16,741 nt of DNA from an uncultured Spirochaetaceae bacterium (lineage in GTDB: Bacteria > Spirochaetota > Spirochaetia > Sphaerochaetales > Sphaerochaetaceae): the NCBI GenBank assembly GCA_947630635.1, contig CANRIJ010000016.1, positions 1 through 16,741 on the forward strand. The letters are read 5' to 3'. The position numbers and the translations under genes are program-made. Of this stretch, positions 1 through 6,598 are shown piece after piece (the first letter of the stretch is position 1; each line of letters starts with the position of its first letter). Below the pieces are notes generated by a model. It was not told where the DNA came from, did not search any database, and was given only the letters and a program-made list of their open reading frames with translations.

Positions 1-165
1 CTAGTTGTAAACCCAGCAGCATCGCTTCCGTATATATCAGCTCAATATGGAAAGCCGATTGTTATTGTCAATAGAGATAAGACATATCTGGATAATTACG
101 CAGAGCTTAAATTCGATGATCTGAAAGAGGTCTTTGAGGTCTTGGAGAGAGAGTATAGCAAGTAG
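1..165 (+). CDS. cobB: Sir2-family NAD-dependent protein deacetylase (sirtuin), C-terminal fragment
   Basis: This is the last 54 residues of a gene that begins before the window, in frame from base 1 and ending at TAG 163-165. The visible part reads LVVNPAASLPY, then a GKPIVIVN strand, then T-YLDNYAELKF and a terminal helix. This matches the end of bacterial sirtuins, where an S-LVV-PAA-LP segment is followed by a G-KLVIVN strand and a TPLD-A motif of the Rossmann fold that binds NAD. Sirtuins remove acyl groups from lysine using NAD. The catalytic His and the zinc cysteines would lie upstream and cannot be checked. The fragment is short, so the family call rests on this tail only; the gene symbol is the usual bacterial name. 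Confidence 0.75.
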   Translation, partial: LVVNPAASLPYISAQYGKPIVIVNRDKTYLDNYAELKFDDLKEVFEVLEREYSK

Positions 166-178
166 CTTATAATTTTTT
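154..178 (+). terminator. Possible weak intrinsic terminator after cobB
   Basis: TATAGC (154-159) can pair with GCTTATA (165-171) with one bulged T and a 5-nt loop, and six T residues follow (173-178). The stem is AT-rich and overlaps the cobB stop codon, so it would be a weak terminator. It is the only hairpin plus T-tract candidate I saw between cobB and ssrA. Confidence 0.25.
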
Positions 179-211
179 CATTTTCTGATAATTTTTTTGT
201 CCAATTCTATA

Positions 212-240
212 TTGTCAATGATTTTTTTAGCTATTAAACT
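212..240 (+). promoter_or_regulatory. Candidate sigma-70 promoter of ssrA
   Basis: TTGTCA (212-217, five of six matches to TTGACA) is followed after 17 nt by TAAACT (235-240, four of six matches to TATAAT). A start near 247 would give a short 5' leader before the mature tmRNA end at G252, to be removed by RNase P. The surrounding 166-251 gap is T-rich and holds nothing else I recognise. This is a pattern match only. Confidence 0.4.
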
Positions 241-251
241 TCAATACTGTC

Positions 252-613
252 GGGGGTGTTCTGGTTTCGACTGGCATTTTGTGCCATAGGCTGCGAGCGA
301 GGCGCTGACCTCTAAAACCGGCAAAAACAATTAACTGCCAAGAAAGAAGACGAAATCGTCTCTGACGAAGCACTTGCACTTGCTGCTTAATTGCGGTAGG
401 TCGGGTTCTGGAAAATAAGTCTCTGTTTTTCAGCGCCCTTGACTAGGGGACTTACCTTGATATGAGTGTCGACTATTAGGGGAAATTCAGACACTGCTCT
501 GTATTGACGCTTGTTTTGCTGCCCTGATGCAGAAAAGACTAGAAGCAAGACTACGCTCGTAGACGTTTATGATGTGGGATGTTAGGACGGGAGTTCGAGT
601 CTCCCCACCTCCA
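252..613 (+). ncRNA. ssrA: Transfer-messenger RNA (tmRNA)
   Basis: tmRNA rescues stalled ribosomes, acting as an alanyl-tRNA and then as a short mRNA that adds a degradation tag. The 5' end carries GGGGGUG followed by the conserved UUCUGGUUUCGAC block. The 3' end carries a T-arm, GGGAG (589-593) pairing with CTCCC (601-605) around TTCGAGT. The acceptor stem is seven pairs, 252-258 with 606-612. Its third pair is G254-U610, the G3-U70 identity element of alanyl-tRNA synthetase, and A613 is the discriminator. The tag reading frame begins at a GCC resume codon (337-339), reads AKKEDEIVSDEALALAA and stops at TAA 388-390; the ALAA ending is the standard protease signal. The 3' CCA is not encoded (GAG follows A613), so it must be added enzymatically. 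Length is 362 nt, normal for one-piece tmRNA. The partner gene smpB lies at 1192-1662 on the other strand. Confidence 0.96.
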
Positions 614-628
614 GAGCTGAAGAATACT

Positions 629-1195
629 ATGAAGAAAAACGATATTAGGATTGAAAAGACAGAAGACAGATTAGAGGAATCTCTGATTCTGCTTTTGAAA
701 GAGAAGCGAATTGAGGAAATTTCCATAACGGAGATTTGCAGAATCTCAGGAATCAACAGAAACACCTTCTACTCTCATTTTGATAGCGTCAATGAGCTTC
801 TCCAGCAAATTGAGGGCGATTTCTTTGAGAAGGTAATCAGTCAGATAAAAATAAGCAAGGATTCAATATTGAATGTTACTGATATGATAATAGAGCTTAT
901 GAAGGTAGTTGAGGATAATCGTGAAATCGCCTCTATTCTATTCAGTGACAATGGCGATAAGAATTTTCTTCAGAGGACTCTTTTATTTGCTTTGCCTCTT
1001 GCTACAGAAAATTGGATGAAGGAACTCAATATAAGCGAGATTGAAGCAAAGAGCCTTTATCTCTATGTCATAGGTGGAGTTGCAAACATCTTGCAGGATT
1101 GGATCTTAAATGGCTTTAAGCTGACAAAGGAAGAAGTGTCAGAGCTTCTGAATAAGCTGATTATCGCATCTCAAAGTGCTTTTGAAAGAGGCTAG
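629..1195 (+). CDS. TetR/AcrR-family transcriptional regulator
   Basis: A 188-residue protein starting MKKNDIRIEK. The N-terminal TetR DNA-binding domain covers about residues 10-57, with the helix-turn-helix at ITEICRISGINRNTFYSHF (about 33-51), where the TFY-HF block is the family hallmark. The rest is helical, as expected of the ligand-binding and dimer domain, and gives no hint of the ligand. The frame also extends upstream to an ATG at 569, but that start lies inside the tmRNA T-arm region, so 629 is preferred. The SD sequence before 629 is poor (GAAG at 619-622). The gene begins 15 nt after the tmRNA 3' end with no visible promoter between them, so it is probably transcribed with ssrA or from a promoter inside it. 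Its TAG stop overlaps the smpB stop. The target genes are unknown. Confidence 0.85.
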   Translation: MKKNDIRIEKTEDRLEESLILLLKEKRIEEISITEICRISGINRNTFYSHFDSVNELLQQIEGDFFEKVISQIKISKDSILNVTDMIIELMKVVEDNREIASILFSDNGDKNFLQRTLLFALPLATENWMKELNISEIEAKSLYLYVIGGVANILQDWILNGFKLTKEEVSELLNKLIIASQSAFERG

Positions 1196-1662
1196 TATTT
1201 TCCAAGCTCCCTAAGCTCGCGTCTTGCGTCGATCTTCATATCACGCTCTTTGATTGCGTCTTTTTTGTCTTTTGCGTTCTTTCCGCGGGCAAGCGCAATC
1301 TTCATTTTAACTAGATTCCCTCTAATGAGAATCTCAGTTGGCACTAGGGTAAAGCCTCTTTCAGTGACCTTTCTCTCGAATTTCTTTATCTCCTGACGAT
1401 GAGCAAGCAGTCGTCTCTTTCTATCTGCCTTATGGTTGAATATATTTCCATGTGTATAGGGCTGGATAAGAAAGCCAATTAAAATAAGCTCATGATCCTT
1501 TATTGTCGCATAGGAATCGGAAAATGAGCATTTTCCCTCTCTGATTGACTTCACCTCAGTACCTACAAGGGATATTCCGCACTCGAGCTCTTCGATTATC
1601 TCATAGTTGAAATAGGCCTTTTTATTCTTTTGAACGACCTTGAAAGACTCTTTATCGCTCAT
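1192..1662 (-). CDS. smpB: SsrA-binding protein SmpB
   Basis: SmpB binds tmRNA, delivers it to stalled ribosomes and mimics the anticodon arm during trans-translation. The 156-residue product matches the family in length and motifs: an early NKKAYFNYEI segment, GISLVGTEVKSIREGKCSFSD, H-NIFNHKADRKRRLLAH, then RGFTLVPTEI, the GLVK-like GNLVKMKIALARGKNAKDK block, and a basic tail KRDMK-DARREL. A longer frame reaches an ATG at 1686, but it lacks a ribosome-binding site. The ATG at 1662 is preferred because the product then starts MSDKESFKVV, and TTAGGA lies 9 nt upstream (AGGA = complement of 1672-1675). The gene overlaps the end of the preceding minus-strand gene by 11 nt, which suggests translational coupling. 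It converges with the TetR gene through a shared CTAG (1192-1195). Confidence 0.95.
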   Translation of the reverse strand: MSDKESFKVVQKNKKAYFNYEIIEELECGISLVGTEVKSIREGKCSFSDSYATIKDHELILIGFLIQPYTHGNIFNHKADRKRRLLAHRQEIKKFERKVTERGFTLVPTEILIRGNLVKMKIALARGKNAKDKKDAIKERDMKIDARRELRELGKY

Positions 1663-3079
1663 GTTCCACAATCCTAAAGCCAACATAATCGCTTGTGCGC
1701 GATTTATCCATTATGCCTACGGTATCTACAGAGATCGCAGTTGGATCATTTATGTAGCTTCCGCCCTTTATAATAGCATCGTCATATGGGTATTCATTTT
1801 CTAGCTCTATGGCCTTCTCATATCCTGCGACTCTCATAAGGGGTATATATGGGGTATCTGTGAATTCCCATAGTTGACCCATAAGAGAGCTTGGAGAGTT
1901 CTGGTCTAAATCAGTGTGTCTTAGCACTTTGACATAGCTTTTATCTGAGAGTTTTGCAGCAAGCGTCCATTCCGCCTCACTTGGAAGAGAGTATTCCTTT
2001 CCTTCTTTTTGGCTTAGCCAGGAAACATATGCAAGGGCTGCATAGTAGCTTATGGATCTAATTGGGGTTATCTCCGAGTTGGACCTTGAGAAGGTAACGC
2101 CTCTGAGGTAATTCTCATCAGCCATTTCGTCCTCGATAAGGGCAGTGATATTTGCTTTGCTCCAATATGGGTTCTCATCTATAAAACGCTTATAGTCTGC
2201 CTCGCTAACAAGCTTCTCTGCCATTTTAAATGGCTCGAGTCTGACAATTACTGGATATTCATTGGTATCTGGATACCTCAAAATGGTCTTTTTACCAATC
2301 AAAACGCTTTCATCATCATATTGATAGTAAGAGCCGTCTTTTGAAGGCTGAGAATAGGTGGGATTATCTAGCGAAAGGCTCTCAGAAACTTCTTCTCCAA
2401 ACATTTGGCTAAGTATCTTATCAAGGCTCTCAAGTTCCTCTGAGCTGTAATTTAGATTGCTATCTGATAGAATTTCCCTTCCCTTGAGATAATCGCTATA
2501 AGAAGCCATTGATGTTACATGCTCAGCTCCATAGAGCCAGACTGATGATATATTATCTAGCTTCATGCTCACTGCATCTTCTGCAAATTCCGAGTAAAGC
2601 GGCGGAAAATGATATCTCTCATCATAATCAATTACCTTGGTCCAGGAGGCAATCTCTTTTGCAAAGCGTTCTATCTTGTAGTCGTTTAAGAGATCATCAA
2701 AGTCAAATTCGATATTGAACTGGTTGATTTTTCTTCTATAAAGAGATGCCCAAATTGCCTTTTTTGCGTCGAGCCTCTCACTCTTGAGAAAATATGGTCC
2801 CAAATAGAACTCATATTCTGATTCCCCGCTTTTGACCCTTAAAACCTCTGAGCTATCTGATCCGAGATAGACCCCATTTTCATATATTGCCACGCCATTG
2901 ATTGGAAAATTGAAATGTGCATATGCGCTCTTGGAAATCAAGCCTGGAAGAACAAGAATCAGAAAGAGAATGAAAATCAGGGCAGAAAAGAAAATCAGAG
3001 TAATCCAAAGGCCAGGTCTAATGCCTTTGAAACTCTTGAGTTTTACTCTCTCAACCTCTGGAAATTCTCTTCTTTTCAT
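1652..3079 (-). CDS. Membrane-anchored protein with PEGA-like and degenerate FGE-sulfatase (SUMF1-type) domains
   Basis: A 475-residue protein of unknown function. A basic N-terminus is followed by one transmembrane segment (about residues 24-48), after which the chain probably lies outside the inner membrane. Residues about 54-100 (FPINGVAIYENGVYLGS) resemble a PEGA-type beta domain, a tentative call. A middle region (about 100-275), rich in Asp, Glu, Ser and Tyr, is unrecognised. The last 200 residues resemble the FGE-sulfatase/SUMF1 fold: SYYAALAYVSWLSQ, LPSEAEW (365-371), GQLWEFTDT (401-409), IKGGSY (437-442) and YVGFRIVE near the end. I find no cysteine anywhere in the protein, so the copper-binding cysteine pair of true formylglycine-generating enzymes is absent and that catalysis is not expected; a binding or structural role is more likely. 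The stop overlaps smpB by 11 nt. Confidence 0.8.
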   Translation of the reverse strand: MKRREFPEVERVKLKSFKGIRPGLWITLIFFSALIFILFLILVLPGLISKSAYAHFNFPINGVAIYENGVYLGSDSSEVLRVKSGESEYEFYLGPYFLKSERLDAKKAIWASLYRRKINQFNIEFDFDDLLNDYKIERFAKEIASWTKVIDYDERYHFPPLYSEFAEDAVSMKLDNISSVWLYGAEHVTSMASYSDYLKGREILSDSNLNYSSEELESLDKILSQMFGEEVSESLSLDNPTYSQPSKDGSYYQYDDESVLIGKKTILRYPDTNEYPVIVRLEPFKMAEKLVSEADYKRFIDENPYWSKANITALIEDEMADENYLRGVTFSRSNSEITPIRSISYYAALAYVSWLSQKEGKEYSLPSEAEWTLAAKLSDKSYVKVLRHTDLDQNSPSSLMGQLWEFTDTPYIPLMRVAGYEKAIELENEYPYDDAIIKGGSYINDPTAISVDTVGIMDKSRTSDYVGFRIVEHER

Positions 3080-3090
3080 TATCTTTAAAA

Positions 3091-3119
3091 ACTTTAAATA
3101 TTGGTCTGGGCCTTGTCAA
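3091..3119 (-). promoter_or_regulatory. Candidate promoter of the FGE-like gene and smpB
   Basis: On the minus strand a perfect TTGACA (3119 to 3114) is followed after 17 nt by TAAAGT (3096 to 3091, four of six matches to TATAAT). Transcription would begin near 3084, only about 5 nt before the ATG at 3079, so the leader would be very short and without an SD sequence. The same bases read on the plus strand give TTGTCA, which may serve lepB. This is a pattern match only. Confidence 0.35.
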
Positions 3120-3136
3120 CGAAAGGCATCTTAGGT

Positions 3137-4153
3137 ATGTTTTTATCCATGGCAAACTACTTTGACTGGGTTGAAGATAAAACCGAAAGAGCCCTAACAA
3201 AGCGAAAGGCAAAGAAGGTTTATAAAAAAGCCCATAAGAGGACCTTTTTGAGCGAGCTTTGGAGTTGGATTGATGCTCTTTTGTTTGCCATATTCTTTGT
3301 TCTTCTTATCAATCAGTTTTTATTTCAGCTATTTGTCATTCCATCTCCCTCTATGGTCCACACTCTGGAAGTAGGTGATAGAGTCATAGTCAACAAGGAC
3401 TCATATGGAGTTGAGCTCTATCCAGCAGGGCCCAAGATAATGACTAGCGGAAGAAATGTAGAGAGAGACAATATCATTACCTTCTACAATCCAGAGTATG
3501 ACTCAAAGGGGCCATTTTTCGATGTTCTTTCCCAAGTTGTCTATATGGGGACGCTTACGCTGGTCAATATTGATAAGGATGAGAATGGAAATCCAAGAGA
3601 GAGACTCTATGTAAAGAGGGCAGTTGGGATGCCTGGAGATGTAGTGTCTTTTGAAAATGGAGATGTAATGATTCTCCCTGGTGGAACTGATGAATTTGTG
3701 AGCGAATATGATTTCAGAAGCGAAAATGGACTCTCTCTTTCGCCAAATAGAATAGTCAATATCGATGCATATCCTGGACTTGAGGCTGCAGCTGCTATTA
3801 CAGCATATAGTGACAATAATCTTATGTCATATCTTCCAAATGAGGAGAGAGATGATTATCTCGAGATTCAGGGAACAGATGATGACTGGATTTTTGATCG
3901 CTATGAATTTGAGAAGGAACGATATAAGACACTTGAGATACTCAACCCAAGCGATATGAGCTATAGAAGCCAAAGCGCAAAATACCAAAATGGTATCTAT
4001 GTTCCAACTGGCTATGTGCTTCCACTTGGAGACAATAGAGACAACTCCCATGATGGAAGATACTTTGGTCCTGTAGAGGAGAGTGACATTAACGGTAGAG
4101 TCATCGGAAGATTCTGGCCGCTTAATCGCATAGGCAATCTCACCGATGATTAA
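3137..4153 (+). CDS. lepB: Signal peptidase I
   Basis: Membrane-bound Ser/Lys protease that removes signal peptides from exported proteins, acting on the periplasmic side of the inner membrane. A basic N-terminus precedes a hydrophobic segment (LLFAIFFVLLINQFLF). Directly after it comes the PSPSM box with nucleophile Ser72 (codon 3350-3352). The general base Lys160 (codon 3614-3616) sits in YVKRAVGMPGD. The box-E signature GDNRDNSHDGRYFGPV starts near residue 298. The large gap between Lys and box E is as in Gram-negative LepB. The Ser-Lys spacing (88 residues) is longer than in E. coli and contains a hydrophobic VVYMGTLTLVNID stretch. Two ATG starts are plausible: 3137 (338 residues, AAAGG 10 nt upstream) and 3149 (334 residues, MANYFDWVED). 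A TTG at 3101 also keeps the frame but lacks an SD. The stop overlaps hemW by 8 nt. Confidence 0.93.
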   Translation: MFLSMANYFDWVEDKTERALTKRKAKKVYKKAHKRTFLSELWSWIDALLFAIFFVLLINQFLFQLFVIPSPSMVHTLEVGDRVIVNKDSYGVELYPAGPKIMTSGRNVERDNIITFYNPEYDSKGPFFDVLSQVVYMGTLTLVNIDKDENGNPRERLYVKRAVGMPGDVVSFENGDVMILPGGTDEFVSEYDFRSENGLSLSPNRIVNIDAYPGLEAAAAITAYSDNNLMSYLPNEERDDYLEIQGTDDDWIFDRYEFEKERYKTLEILNPSDMSYRSQSAKYQNGIYVPTGYVLPLGDNRDNSHDGRYFGPVEESDINGRVIGRFWPLNRIGNLTDD

Positions 4154-5282
4154 TAGGTCTCTTCTAAAAGAAGTCGAAGATCTCTCTCTATATATTCATA
4201 TCCCATTTTGCAAGAAAAAGTGCGAATACTGCGATTTCTATTCTCTTAGTGTCGATAAGATGCTAAGAGACAAGTATTTCACTATTCTCAGAAGTGAGCT
4301 TTTGAAACTGAATAAGATATGGAATAGAGAGTATAGGACAATCTATTTTGGCGGAGGAAATCCGTATCTAATAGGCAAGGAGAATCTTATAGAACTCATT
4401 GACGCAGCAGAGGAATTTGGCAAATCAGATGAGCTAACCATAGAGATGAACCCTGAGAATTTCATTGAGGACTCTGCCGACTTATTTATTGAGAGAGCAG
4501 ATAGAGTCTCCCTTGGAATCGAGTCATTTGACAGTGAAATCCTATCTCTTATTGGAAGAAATGGAAGCTCTGAGGAGAATATGCTCTCACTCGAGAAGAT
4601 AGACCAAAATCATCTATATGAAAAGATGAATCTAGATCTGATAACGTCTATCCCAATTGAATCCTCTCTTGAAAGATCCAAAGAAGATCTATATAGAATC
4701 ATCGCATCCAAAGTAAGCCATATTTCTCTCTATTCGCTTACGCTATATGAGAATACACCTTTGAAAAAGAGAGTTCTTCCACTTGACGATAATATTGAGT
4801 CTGAGATTCTATCAGAACTTTGGTCTATCTTAGGAGAAAATGGCTACGATCATTATGAGATATCCAATTTCTCAATTGGCAAAGCCAAACGCAGTAAGCA
4901 CAATATGGCCTATTGGAATCTATCTAGCTTTATTGGTCTTGGTCCGACATCAGAGTCTTCTCTTGGCTATAGAGATGTGATCTCTATGAGAAATACCGAA
5001 TCAATAGAGGACTATATTTCCAATCCTGATTACCAAATAGACTTTCTCGAAAGGAAGGAGGCATTGACTGAGTATATAATGCTCTCTTTGAGAACGAGTG
5101 ACGGAATCTCCAAAAGCGTTCTCTCTGATAGATTCTCATTTGACATGGATAAAATCACAGAGAGGCTATCAAGAGAATATGGGAGAGATTATATAAGCTA
5201 TGATGACAAGTCGCTTTTTCTGACAGAGAGAGGAATGCTCATTCTAGATCAGATTGTACTATCATCCATCCTCTCGTTCTAA
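4146..5282 (+). CDS. hemW: HemW-type heme chaperone, radical SAM family (HemN-like)
   Basis: A 378-residue radical SAM protein. The 4Fe-4S motif is CKKKCEYC (Cys22, Cys26, Cys29), preceded by YIHIPF as in HemN/HemW proteins. The C-terminal part contains NGYDHYEISNFS and HNMAYW (residues 252-257), the HNxxYW motif linked to heme binding in HemW. HemW lacks the N-terminal extension of true HemN, as here, so a heme chaperone role is favoured over coproporphyrinogen oxidation; many such proteins are mis-named HemN. Two normally conserved motifs are altered: GGGTP is GGGNP (69-73), and the GPGAHS-like segment reads GLGPTSES (264-271). The gene overlaps lepB by 8 nt and has no strong SD, so translation is probably coupled to lepB. 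It is the last gene before a new promoter. Confidence 0.88.
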   Translation: MINRSLLKEVEDLSLYIHIPFCKKKCEYCDFYSLSVDKMLRDKYFTILRSELLKLNKIWNREYRTIYFGGGNPYLIGKENLIELIDAAEEFGKSDELTIEMNPENFIEDSADLFIERADRVSLGIESFDSEILSLIGRNGSSEENMLSLEKIDQNHLYEKMNLDLITSIPIESSLERSKEDLYRIIASKVSHISLYSLTLYENTPLKKRVLPLDDNIESEILSELWSILGENGYDHYEISNFSIGKAKRSKHNMAYWNLSSFIGLGPTSESSLGYRDVISMRNTESIEDYISNPDYQIDFLERKEALTEYIMLSLRTSDGISKSVLSDRFSFDMDKITERLSREYGRDYISYDDKSLFLTERGMLILDQIVLSSILSF

Positions 5283-5291
5283 ATTCTATTA

Positions 5292-5320
5292 TTGACCATG
5301 ATTTTATGGTGATATATTAT
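5292..5320 (+). promoter_or_regulatory. Sigma-70-type promoter of the yebC-ruvCAB-queA operon
   Basis: TTGACC (5292-5297, five of six) and TATTAT (5315-5320, five of six) are separated by exactly 17 nt in the 75-nt gap between hemW and yebC. A start near 5327 would give a leader of about 30 nt carrying the SD sequence AGAGG (5348-5352), 5 nt before the yebC ATG. This is the best promoter match in the window. Confidence 0.6.
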
Positions 5321-5357
5321 TTTTTTCGTTTATTTCTAAGGATTTTAAGAGGTATAT

Positions 5358-6101
5358 ATGTCTGGCCACTCCAAATGGGCAACTATTAAGCATGCAAAAG
5401 GTATTGCTGACGCAAAGCGCGGTCAGAAATTCACTAAGCTTATCAAAGAGATTACCGTAGCTGCAAAGCAGGGCGGAACCGATCCAAACTCAAATGCGGC
5501 TTTAAGGACTGCTATTCTCAAGGCAAAGGCCGAGAATATGCCTAAGGACAATATTGATAGAGCTATTAAGAAGGCAACAGGTGAGGGCGGAGCTGCCACC
5601 TATATGGAACTTACATATGAGGGATATGCTCCAGGTGGAGTTGCAATAATCATCGATACTCTTACCGATAACAAGAATAGAACTGCAGCTGATGTAAGGT
5701 CCACACTTACTAAGCTCGGTGGCTCTTTGGGTTCAACTGGCTGTGTTAGCTACATGTTCCAGACTAAGGGCATTATCACCTACGATGCAGAGAAGTACTC
5801 CGAGGATCAGATCTTTGAGGCAGCCTTGGAAAATGGCGCCGAGGATGTAGTTACAAATGACGGAGTTATTGAAGTGACTACTCAGCCTTCTGATTTCGCT
5901 ACTGTCTTAGAGGCTATGCAGGCAGCTGGATTTGAGCAGGATAGCGCTGATATCCAGAAAATAGCAGATCAGACGGTTACGCTTGATAATGAGAAGGCCA
6001 ATAAGGTACTCAAGATCGTAGATAGACTTGAGGAGCTTGAGGATGTTCAGCAGGTCTCTACTAACCTCGACCTTCCAGATGATTTTGTCCAAGAGGAGTA
6101 G
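5358..6101 (+). CDS. yebC: YebC/PmpR-family protein
   Basis: A 247-residue protein opening with the family signature MSGHSKWATIKHAKGIADAKRGQKFTK, with the usual NMPKDNIDRAIKKATGEGG and YEGYAPGGVAIIIDTLTDNKNRTAADVR blocks, and an acidic C-terminal domain. Length is typical. YebC proteins were long annotated as transcriptional regulators. More recent work links members to translation of proline-rich stretches on the ribosome, so the exact role here is open. A clear SD (AGAGG) lies 5 nt before the ATG. It is the first gene of the ruv operon, an arrangement common in bacteria, and its end carries the SD for ruvC. Confidence 0.95.
   Translation: MSGHSKWATIKHAKGIADAKRGQKFTKLIKEITVAAKQGGTDPNSNAALRTAILKAKAENMPKDNIDRAIKKATGEGGAATYMELTYEGYAPGGVAIIIDTLTDNKNRTAADVRSTLTKLGGSLGSTGCVSYMFQTKGIITYDAEKYSEDQIFEAALENGAEDVVTNDGVIEVTTQPSDFATVLEAMQAAGFEQDSADIQKIADQTVTLDNEKANKVLKIVDRLEELEDVQQVSTNLDLPDDFVQEE
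6091..6098 (+). promoter_or_regulatory. Ribosome-binding site that fixes the ruvC TTG start
   Basis: AAGAGGAG within the last codons of yebC lies 5 nt before the TTG at 6104. Its strength and spacing support a non-ATG start for ruvC, and its position couples ruvC translation to yebC. Confidence 0.75.
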
Positions 6102-6103
6102 TC

Positions 6104-6598
6104 TTGATAGTCCTAGGAATTGACCCAGGATTGAGAGATACCGGTTGGGGAGTTGTTTCCTATGATGAGAGAGGGCATTACAAGGCCCTCTCTTATGGTG
6201 TTATACAAACAGATACATCAAATAGTCTTCAAAAGAGAATCTTCACTATAACTGAGGACCTTGCCACTGTCGCCAGAAGATATGGGGTAACTGTCGTATC
6301 AATGGAAGACATCTTCTTTACTAAGAACATAACATCTGCTATCCCAGTTGCTAAGGTAATCGGGGCAATAATATACAAGTTTTCAGAGATGGGCCTTAGC
6401 GTAAATCTATATGCACCAAGAGAGATAAAGATGGCAATTACAGGCATGGGAAACGCTGAAAAAGCCCAAATTCAGGATATGGTAAAGCGCTTTCTTAATC
6501 TTGCTGATATCCCTAAGCCGGACCATGCCGCAGATGCTCTTGCCGACTGCATATGCTATTGCTCTCACTATTCCTTTAAAGATAAAATCAGCCTATGA
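6104..6598 (+). CDS. ruvC: Holliday junction resolvase RuvC
   Basis: RuvC is the endonuclease that cuts four-way DNA junctions at the end of recombination, working with RuvAB. The 164-residue product begins MIVLGIDPGLRDTGWGV with catalytic Asp7. Glu68 lies in VSMEDIFF. The C-terminal motif is DHAADALADC, giving His141 and Asp144; Thermus RuvC likewise has His instead of Asp at that third position. Length is slightly below the E. coli protein (173) but complete. The start is TTG, not ATG, chosen because the SD AAGAGGAG is ideally placed and because the family N-terminus begins exactly there. The gene follows yebC by 2 nt, and its TGA overlaps the ruvA ATG by 4 nt. Confidence 0.95.
   Translation: MIVLGIDPGLRDTGWGVVSYDERGHYKALSYGVIQTDTSNSLQKRIFTITEDLATVARRYGVTVVSMEDIFFTKNITSAIPVAKVIGAIIYKFSEMGLSVNLYAPREIKMAITGMGNAEKAQIQDMVKRFLNLADIPKPDHAADALADCICYCSHYSFKDKISL

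Noticed and set aside
569..628. Upstream extension of the TetR-family frame to an ATG at 569
   Set aside because: These 20 codons lie inside the T-arm and acceptor region of the tmRNA and encode no conserved TetR sequence.
487..765. Minus-strand open frame of 92 codons across the tmRNA 3' half
   Set aside because: It is antisense to a firmly identified tmRNA and to the TetR N-terminus, with no SD and no recognisable domain.
1663..1686. Longer smpB start at 1686
   Set aside because: No SD precedes it, and the extra residues MLALGLWN lie in the coding end of the upstream gene; the 1662 start fits the family and has AGGA upstream.
5296..5309. Small hairpin CCAT-ATGG after hemW as a terminator
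   Set aside because: The stem is only four pairs and the T-run lies about ten bases further on; the bases fit better as part of the yebC promoter.
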